From positions 1,738,501-1,802,500 of the forward strand of contig CM076150.1 of the NCBI GenBank assembly GCA_038025085.1: a stretch of 64,000 nt of DNA. The letters are read 5' to 3'. Position 1 is the stretch's first letter, and each line of letters begins with the position of its first letter. This DNA is from Tetragonia tetragonoides. Lineage: Eukaryota > Streptophyta > Magnoliopsida > Caryophyllales > Aizoaceae. A program made the translations under genes and the position numbers. Under the pieces are notes generated by a model. It did no database searches, had not been told where the DNA came from, and saw only the letters and a list, made by a program, of their open reading frames with translations. Below, piece after piece: positions 56,901 through 64,000 of this stretch.

Positions 56901-57111
56901 TATCTCCCCCTCACAATTTGTGGGATACTTGTCTCGGATCCACACATCATCCATGGCTTCTGTCAACAAGTAGTCGCCATTGTCGGACCTGCACTTTCAG
57001 TTCAAACTGTGTGTGTTCCCAAAGTCCCCCTAAAACAACAACAACAAACACTTCTCCCTGGTCCGCAACACTCGACCCGCCGGGAACGCAACCATCAGCT
57101 CTGATACCAAT
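56901..57111 (-). other. Miniature internal domain 2 with PBS and PPT
   Basis: PPT side TATCTCCCCCTC at 56901-56912; PBS as GCTCTGATACCA at 57098-57109 (plus-strand reading). Includes CATCATCCATGGCTTCTGTC, also present in domain 1. Confidence 0.75.
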
Positions 57112-58064
57112 TGTTGGGGAAATTGGCGCAGCACAAATTAAACGCACAACACAAACAGTAAAAGAGTATCGAACACACGATATTTTTCCACGGTGCGGAT
57201 CTTCACGCACTAAAATATAATCGACTATGATAATCAAGGTAGTACAACAAGATCCAAACACTATGCCATACGACAAGTTTACATTATCTTTACATCTAGT
57301 ACAACTAGTACCGTCTACTAATTAGTATCCTCTTGGTTACTAGATACCTCACCAGATACCTGTTGCTGAACCGGAATACCGTCTATTCCTGTGCCAGAAA
57401 TATCTCTACCTCGATCATCCACCACGTACACGAAACCACCACTTGATGATTCTGTGACCCTGACTTAGTTTCGGCTACCTCCACGAGCTGCTACGCGCCA
57501 CCCCAATCGTCCTCTCACTCATCTGTGGTTTGTGTCACTCCAACATATCTGATTAGGTCTCCACCTAATCAGATCTCTCTCTACTCTCAAGTCCTCTCAT
57601 GGACGAAAGCTTTTTTTTTTTTTTTCTTCTTCTTCTTCTTCATCCTCACTACCGAAGGAGACCCTCCCTTCTTAGGCTTTCACTCTTGTTACCGCTTCTT
57701 ACCCACAAAAGAAGGCATCTGCCTCATTGTATTTGCGGCAACTCTTCATTGGTGCAACTCCTCTTTGTGCACCACCCTCACATTGGGTACACCCCTCTCG
57801 ATTGCACGCCCAAAAAATGCCGCTTCCTTTTTCTATTTATCACTTGAAGTTGTTCTTGCCTTTCTAGAGAAGTCACTCACAAAAGCTTACTTTGCAAGTC
57901 AAACCTCCAAAGTTAACAAGTAGGGCCGTATCATCAAATCAACATGTGGGATAAACCCACCAAAACCACACACAACCGAAATACAATTTTGGTTCTCTCT
58001 CTGCTTTCCATATTTCTCTTTTACTTTTATGTAGGTCTCACAAGTAGGGACATTTATCCCAACA
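57112..58064 (-). repeat. TRIM-like LTR copy 3
   Basis: Begins TGTTGGGGAAATTGGCGC and ends ATCCCAACA (plus-strand reading); contains a T16 run near 57611. Confidence 0.75.
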
Positions 58065-58069
58065 ACCAA

Positions 58070-58282
58070 CTCATTACCATCACAATGAACAAATAACCAA
58101 GACACATTATCAAACTTAGAAACAAGCTCAAAAATACCATCGACTACTAAATAAAAAATAGACGATCCTCAGTCTATTCCTAGACACCAAAGCATTAATA
58201 ACAGAAATATTATGAGACTCCACTTATTGGTTTTTAGCATGGTTCATTGAAACAACCAGTAGAAATGTCTTACTATTTTAAT
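58070..58282. other. Short spacer, nothing recognised
   Basis: AT-rich; no gene, repeat or transposon end found. Confidence 0.5.
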
Positions 58283-58291
58283 TAAAAAAAA

Positions 58292-58952
58292 GCGTAATTT
58301 GGTGAAAACCACCTGAAAAGTTACACTTTTTGTCCAGTATCCTCTGAATTGTTGTTATTTGTTCAGTACCACCTTAAAAGTTGATTCCGCCCTGTGAGTC
58401 ACCCCTTAAGTAATTTTCGGGCCAAATTCCTTACTTTGCTTCCCGTTTTGCCCTCACGCATACTCCACGACTTTTAATTTTTCTTGACTCCCCATCCATG
58501 GCTTCCTCTTCTCCCTACTTCCCCAATTCACAATTCCCCCTAATTTCCTCTCTCCTCCACATTCATGTCTTCCCTTTCTCCCTTCTTCCCATCCATGGTG
58601 GTGGACTGGTGGTGATGGGGATTAGGAGAGAGAGTGGGGTTGGACTTTGGTGGAGATGTTGGTTGTTGTGGAGTGAAGAGGGAGGTGTCTTCTTGTTTAA
58701 GAGATTGATGAGGGAGAAGGGGAAGTCATGGATAGGTTGATAGCCATGGATGGGGAGGAATGAAAATTAAAAGCTATGAAGCATACATGAGTGCAAAATG
58801 GGAAGAAAACTAATGAATTTGGCCCGGAAATCATTTAAGGGGTGACTCACAGGGCGGAATCAACTTTTAAAATGGTACTGAATAAATAACAATAATTTAG
58901 GGAATATTGGTCAAAAAGTGAAATTTTTCAGGTGATTTTCACCAAATTGCGC
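58292..58952. mobile_element. Mutator-like foldback MITE (661 bp), 9-bp target duplication
   Basis: Long terminal inverted repeats of about 210 bp: left starts GCGTAATTTGGTGAAAACCA, right ends TGGT/TTTCACCAAATTGCGC. Inner pairs include GGGTGACTCACAGGGCGGAA and CCCATCCATGGC. The 9-bp TAAAAAAAA flanks both sides (58283-58291, 58953-58961), which fits Mutator. The 235-bp loop holds no credible gene. Confidence 0.85.
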
Positions 58953-58969
58953 TAAAAAAAAATCCAACT

Positions 58970-59297
58970 AAAGAGAAAAGAAAAAGACACTGCGCACTCC
59001 AAAAGCGAAAGGTGGTAAAAAGAAAGAAAAGTCACGGGGTCGAAAATGTAGCGTTCACACGCATACATCCAAGATAGTACATAAAGCAAAGCAGAGGGGA
59101 GATAAAGAAGATAAATATCGTGGCAGTAGCGAAACGTTTAAGTTGATGGCGGGGCTTACGCGTACGCCTATTACAAGCTCAACCCATCTTTTCTCTGCAC
59201 TCTTTCCCATTTTTCTCTCTCTCCTCTCTCTCCGGTTAACCCTCCTCGATCGCTCAGCTTTCTCTTTCTCTGGAGACGCAATCGCTGTTGAGTAATA
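58970..59297 (+). promoter_or_regulatory. Promoter and 5' UTR of the LRR/RNI-like gene
   Basis: A CT-rich leader (59190-59270, repeated TCTCTCTC) precedes the ATG. No convincing TATA box; GTACATAAAGC (about 59076-59086) is the best candidate. Confidence 0.35.
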
Positions 59298-61418
59298 ATG
59301 GATTGCTTAACTTTGAAACAGAGGTATATATATATTTATAAATTTGTTTCCTGATTTTCCTCAATTTTTTCTGAATTAATTCAATTGTTAGCTTTGTTGC
59401 TTAATTGCTAATTGAATTCTACTTTGTGGCTTAATTATTCTACATTTACTAGTTTTTTTTTTGTAATTTTTGATATACTCTATCTTTTTTGTTGTTGATT
59501 ACTTTCTAAGGCATCTTTGTTGTTATCGATTGTCAGTTGTTTGATAAAGTTTCACTAATTTAATTAATATATTGGTAGAAAATTTGTCGGGGTAGATGCT
59601 TATATTTGGTTTTTAGATGATTGTATTGTCCAATTTAGGGTTGGTGCATTTGATTTTCAAGTTCCTTTTTGCCAACGGTGTAAACTGGAGTCGAAATGTC
59701 TACTTTTGAGTTGCAATTGTTGGACTAGGGTTTATGAAATGTAAGACTCTATGAAATAGGGTTTGGTAAATCTTCTTTATCTCTCTTCGCCTCCCAATTG
59801 ACCAATAGTTCATTATTTTATCTGTCAAGGTGAATGTGTTGCTCATAATTTGGCGCATACGTGACAATTATAAGTTCATTGGATTTGTATGTATTGGGTG
59901 ACGATTGTGCTTTACTAAAAAATTATTAGCTCTTGTGCATTGTATAGGAAAATTTTCAGTGACATACCCTAAGGCTTGTTTATACCCACATCTTAAACTC
60001 TTAAACTATAAGTCAAGAGAAGCCAAAATAAAACTGTTTAGGGAACTTGTTTGTCTTGCATGCAATGATTGTGGGTGTTTACGTGCTTTAGAATAATTAC
60101 AGAAGTTTAGTGTTCATACTTGCTTTAATCGTTAAAAAAGGGTAAAGTTTTCCTCTCACACCTTAAAGATAGGGTAGATATGCCAACTTATGTGTCTGAA
60201 AGTATTTTGGTAGTGATATTTTGGTGGTTGTTAACTTGTTACATCTGAAAATAGCGGCCACGTCATCAGTTGGTGACTGGAAACCATAATGTAGTATACC
60301 TCATGAAATTAGTTTAGTAATAATATATCTCAATAGTGATTTACAAACCCCATGATAAATCAAAGCGAACTTCATGGTATGCCATTGCTACTTTTCCTGT
60401 AACACAATTGATCTGTACAAGTGTCCTGCAAAGTGGCTAATTATCACATAATAGACTACTTATGACCCTATTATGCTTTACCAGCTGTTATGTTTACAAG
60501 TTCCTCTGCATCTGCTAATCTATAGAACATTGACTTCTATTGAACTTTCTTATTGTATTATTGCTGGTCTTAGGTATATTGATGCTTGCAGAAGACAGGG
60601 AGTCTTACCAGACAAAGGCATTTGCTTATCGCTATTCATGGTAATACTTGTTCTGAGCAAAAATTTAAACATACACATTCAACCCTAATAAGTTATGAGG
60701 ATGTTTTCTTTATTTTTTTGGCAAGTTATTTGTGCCACTTTGTAGGATATCGTCCTGCCCTGAGATACCATTCATATAGTTGACATGTGCGCTCACTATC
60801 AGTTCCCCACTTCCATGGTTGTAATAAAGCAAGAAGTTTTCCTCTTTTATTCTCCTTTTAGCCACACACTTTTTTTCCCTATTTTTTTTGGTTGTATTTT
60901 TCTCACGGAATTCTCTTGGTTTTGAGAGTACTCGATTGTATTTATTGTCATTTTCACTCACAAATCATTATTTAATTCGGGGGAGAACTCAAGTATGTGA
61001 AATGCTGGGTTTGAACTGCTCCCTCCCTTTTTTTAAATTTAGGGAGCTTGATGCAGACATATTTAGCTAAAACATATGTTATATTCCGACCAACTCTTTC
61101 CAATGGTTTAATGTCAGTCTGAGTTCCTCAATGCAATTGTAATCCTCTATTTGCTTACATGCAGGTTGAAGTAAACACTTCTCAACGTGAGCAACGTATC
61201 CTTGAGGTTTCCTTGGATCATCTGAAGGATTCGGACTTCCTGCCTCTTTTTACACTCTTCTCAGACATTGATAACTCTGTCATTGATGGGGTTAACATAT
61301 ATAATAAAATCCCATGTGTCATGAATGGAAGTTATGTATTGTCTTTATTGCGTGTTATAAACAAGAAGCTCTACACTGTTCATCTGAATGACCTGTCCTT
61401 AGAAAGGGGCTTCTTGAG
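59298..61418 (+). CDS. 5' exons of a probable LRR/RNI-like protein (partial)
   Basis: Three exons: 59298-59323 (MDCLTLKQ, phase 2), 60574-60640 (RYIDACRRQGVLPDKGICLS) and 61165-61418, all with GT-AG borders. Exon 3 encodes LEVSLDHLKDSDFLPLFTLF, IDNSVIDGVNIYNKIPCVMN and SLLRVINKKLYTVHLNDLSL, with repeating Leu spacing. It resembles the N-terminus of a plant RNI-like leucine-rich-repeat protein whose exact function I do not know. The frame is intact through 115 codons and leaves exon 3 in phase 2, so the gene continues to the right, probably past 64000; the downstream intron contains a Tourist MITE and LINE debris. Confidence 0.55.
59324..60573 (+). other. Intron 1 of the LRR/RNI-like gene
   Basis: Opens with a short (TA) run. 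AT-rich with no other feature seen. Confidence 0.5.
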
Positions 61419-61543
61419 GTATGTTACAGTTGTCACTGATGTCGTCATGCACTAGTTCATATATGACTTCGTGCTGTATATGCTAGGTGTAATATTTGTC
61501 TGTCTCAAGCAACTTTATTTGTAAATCAGGATGGATTGACTTA

Positions 61544-61920
61544 GGGCATCCACAATGCATCAGACTCTTCAGACTTCACAGACTTGACACATCAGCTTTC
61601 CACTTACTTTTTGTTTTCCAGACTCAACTTCAGACTCTTCATACTTTCCACCACAATGCTATACAGATTTTTCAGACTTTGACCCATCAACTTTTCACTC
61701 ACATTTTTGTTTTACTCAATTCAGTTTCAATTTATTTAAGTTTATTCCTTTTTTTTTTTTGACTAGTTGGGCCCCAAAATTGAGTCTTAAAGGGAGTCTT
61801 GAAATCTAAATACCCAACTTAAGACTAGCATTTTTTTTGCCCACCACAATGGCACAAGACCTTTAAGATTTCTAAGACTCTTAAAAATCAAGACTCATAA
61901 GACTAGGGATAATGATGCCC
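61544..61920. mobile_element. Tourist-type MITE (377 bp), TTA target duplication
   Basis: Ends GGGCATCCACAATG and AATGATGCCC (GGGCATC/GATGCCC), flanked by TTA at 61541-61543 and 61921-61923. Internally it repeats CAGACTCTTCAGACTT-like words. TTA duplications and GGGC ends fit PIF/Harbinger-derived MITEs. Confidence 0.8.
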
Positions 61921-62149
61921 TTAGATGTGTGTTTGGATTAATGAAAATGAGGTTTTTCTTTAAGAAGAAAATTATTCTAAATTAATGATTAAGTTTCCTG
62001 CCTTTATAGTTGGTGTGGGTTTAAATGGATACATGTGTGAGTTGTGACTTTTAAGCATCACCACAAATATACACTGGAGGATCTCTGTGGTTGAAATCCA
62101 GTAGGGTTTCAGATGGTGGGTGGGATATAAGGTACAAGTTTGGCAGGGT

Positions 62150-63165
62150 TGTTTCATAAAGGTCAGATTCTTCAAAGAGGAACTTATTACTAAGAGGAGT
62201 AATTTGAGGATTCAGTGATAAACAGAAAAAAATGGATTCTCTGCAGATTAGATTTTGGAGGATTCAGCCTTTCTGCGAGCGGTTCCCTACAGTTTCCAGT
62301 TGTCTACAGTACATGATGCTCCTGTTGCTGATTTTTTTCCAGTTTACAGACTGTCTCTTGGAATCTGCTTTTAGTAAGGCCCCCTCGGGACTGGGAGACG
62401 GATGATCGTACTACATTAATTGAGCTCTTGGATCCGGTGGATCTTTCTAGCAATGATGATTCTAGGAAGTGGACTGGGGATTCTTCGGGAGAGTTCTCTT
62501 GCAAGTCCTATTTTCAGTGTTTGGGAGCGCCACAACCTTGATTCGTGGTAGTAAACTTTATTTGGAAGGCAAGAGTGTCTCTTAAGGTGTGGGCATTTAT
62601 ATAGACTTTGGCTTTCGATAGGGTTAAACATTAATGCCAATGATTTGTGTCAAAGAAGGAGGCCATATACTATCTTATCAGCGGATATATGTTTGCTCCT
62701 CAGGGCAAGTAGTGAGATAGCGTAACATGTCTTCCTAGGGTGTGATGTGACATGGTCTCTATGGGGTTGGGTATTTTGGGAGCTGTGGGTGTTTACTTCT
62801 AGTGTGTGGAGTTCTTATAGGTATAATTTGTGGGTTTCGGGAGACGGAAGGAGAAGAGGTTGTCGTGGGCCGTGGCAGTGTGCGCATTTGGTTGGAGAGG
62901 AATGCAAGGACTAGGGCTCTTGAGATGCTATGAGATAGGATAACTTTTTTCTTTGCTTTTCAAACAAGAGGGTGCAAGATGGGATAGGGTTACTTATTAA
63001 GCATCTCTATGGACTAGGGCTACAGGGGCATTCAGGAGTTATACAATATCTGAGGTCCAACAGAATAGGGCTAACTTGTAATTATTTATTTGGGATGTCT
63101 TGTCCTCTCAAGCTGTATAGCTGACCATCATTATTATGCTTTCTTTCTCAAAAATAAAATAAAAT
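62150..63165 (+). mobile_element. Decayed LINE tail (zf-RVT region)
   Basis: RPPRDWETDD, WTGDSSGEFSCKSYF, FIWKARVSLKVWAF and LCQRRRPYTIL match, word for word in order, the zf-RVT part of the LINE at 1764-2450 (RPPRDIEMEE, GDSSGVFSSKSF, IWKSKVPLKVRAF, QRRRPHMSLL). Several frameshifts and stops. It ends near CAAAAATAAAATAAAATG (63150). Confidence 0.7.
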
Positions 63166-64000
63166 GCTGACAAGCTGTATAGGTCCATTTTCTTGAGCTT
63201 AAAATGGCAAAACGTTTGAGCTTAGGCATTGAGGAGGTTTATTAGGAGATGGAAGGTGTGGGAAAAGGTGCGCACTATACTTGTTCCTTGCTTATTTAAA
63301 CAACTGCTAAATTGGAGACAAAAATAAGGATGCTTGAGGGAAGATTAGAAGATCTGTAGGTAGCATCTGAGGTCTGAATTTCTTGAGGAACTTGAAAATT
63401 TGGAGCGCTATCGCACAAAGTGTGTTATCCAAACTTTGTTGATTGCATGATATGGGAATAAAATCACGGCAGCAATCCTTATTGTGCTTGTGTAAAGGTA
63501 GGTTAATAGGTGTTGTGTAATAGGTCGTGGCTATCGCGGCATCAATTTCAAAGTGGCCATTCAGCTGTGCCAGCTTTTTATTATATCGGCCGATGTCCCT
63601 AGGTATCGCCGTATCGGGCCTATCAGGCACCCGTTACGAAGGTTTTTACGTATTAGCAAGCTCAAAAACAGATACGTATTGGCCGATATGACGATATTGG
63701 ATTCCTTAGGTTTGTGATGCCTGATTTAGGGTCTTAATTATGCCTTGTACAGGGATAGTCCGCCAGTGACTTTGCAATGTATATCTCTTTCTTGTGTCCT
63801 TCCCACTGGGGGGAGGGGAACCCAGCAGAGCAGATTAGGCTGCTGTCATTTATTGCTCTGGATAATGGGGTGGATACGGATGTAGCAAAATAATTATTGG
63901 AATGTCATTCTTTCTTGTGTCCTCCCCAGTTGGCGGTGCACTTTTCAATTATTCCTCTTGGCACCACGGTCAGTCAATCATTGAGGCTGAGATTTTGGTT
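63166..64000. other. Right end of the window, nothing firmly recognised
   Basis: TCTTTCTTGTGTCC occurs at 63786 and 63909. Short exon-like pieces follow each (e.g. AEQIRLLSFIALDNGVD in one frame), which could be downstream exons of the LRR-like gene, but no frame can be tied to it. Confidence 0.3.

Larger units (their letters stand above)
54501..58064 (-). mobile_element. TRIM-like LTR retrotransposon array: three LTRs, two internal domains
   Basis: LTR-internal-LTR-internal-LTR in minus orientation. LTRs: 54501-55492, 55696-56900, 57112-58064. Internal domains: 55493-55695 and 56901-57111 (203 and 211 bp). Each internal part holds, read on the minus strand, a primer-binding site TGGTATCAGAGC (initiator Met tRNA type) and a polypurine tract GAGGGGGAGATA, with no coding sequence. 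Flanks GCCAA (54496-54500) and ACCAA (58065-58069) are a near-match target duplication. The array is best explained by unequal recombination between LTRs of one insertion. Confidence 0.85.

Noticed and set aside
58498..58740. 80-codon open frame in the Mutator-like MITE loop
   Set aside because: Begins inside the inverted repeat and has no recognisable domain; explained by the foldback structure.
63730..64000. Downstream exons of the LRR-like gene
   Set aside because: Exon-like pieces are visible but no frame or splice pair connects them reliably to exon 3.

Overview
The window reads as repeat-rich nuclear DNA of a flowering plant, probably a eudicot. It has AT-rich spacers, GT-AG introns, a plant-type mitochondrial succinate dehydrogenase iron-sulfur gene, plant LINEs, Ty3/gypsy elements of the Tat/Ogre and Tekay/Del (chromovirus) types, and several MITE families. 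No bacterial, organellar, rRNA, tRNA or CRISPR features were seen.

Layout. (1) 1-9375: the 3' end of a chromovirus-like element with a 2.7-kb LTR (678-9375) that is split by a nearly complete minus-strand LINE (about 1666-7670). (2) 9376-24319: a Tat/Ogre-type Ty3/gypsy element that appears to host the chromovirus. It has a decayed gag-pol on the plus strand, then two intron-containing antisense genes of the plant-mobile-domain (PMD)/DUF7745 kind (A1 and B1), a 67-bp tandem repeat, a polypurine tract and a 1.52-kb 3' LTR. (3) 24430-26820: a LINE tail with RNase H and a Harbinger-associated Myb/SANT-like pseudogene. (4) 27440-36374: SDH2 on the minus strand, intact in sequence, with two exons separated by an 8.1-kb intron filled with LINE debris. 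(5) 38531-46340: a Helitron-like 3' end, then a second copy of the same gene pair (B2 then A2, plus strand). It is decayed and broken by an hAT MITE and a 5'-truncated LINE. (6) 46341-48417: a solo chromovirus-type LTR. (7) 48524-53288: an intact CCCH zinc-finger gene. (8) 54501-58064: a head-to-tail array of three LTRs and two miniature internal domains (TRIM-like, minus orientation). (9) 58292-58952: a Mutator-like foldback MITE with a 9-bp target duplication. (10) 59298-64000: the 5' exons of an LRR/RNI-like gene with a Tourist MITE and LINE debris downstream.

Only three single-copy host genes are well supported: SDH2, the CCCH protein and the 5' part of the LRR-like gene. Everything else is transposon material in several nesting levels. 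The most interesting system is the two-gene antisense passenger module of the Tat element. B and A are transcribed opposite to the retrotransposon. B keeps six introns, all with the same phase where testable. The A1 promoter region shares a 14-bp identity and a similar TATA spacing with the element's own LTR promoter, and the same gene pair recurs in the same order about 20 kb away, outside any visible gag-pol.
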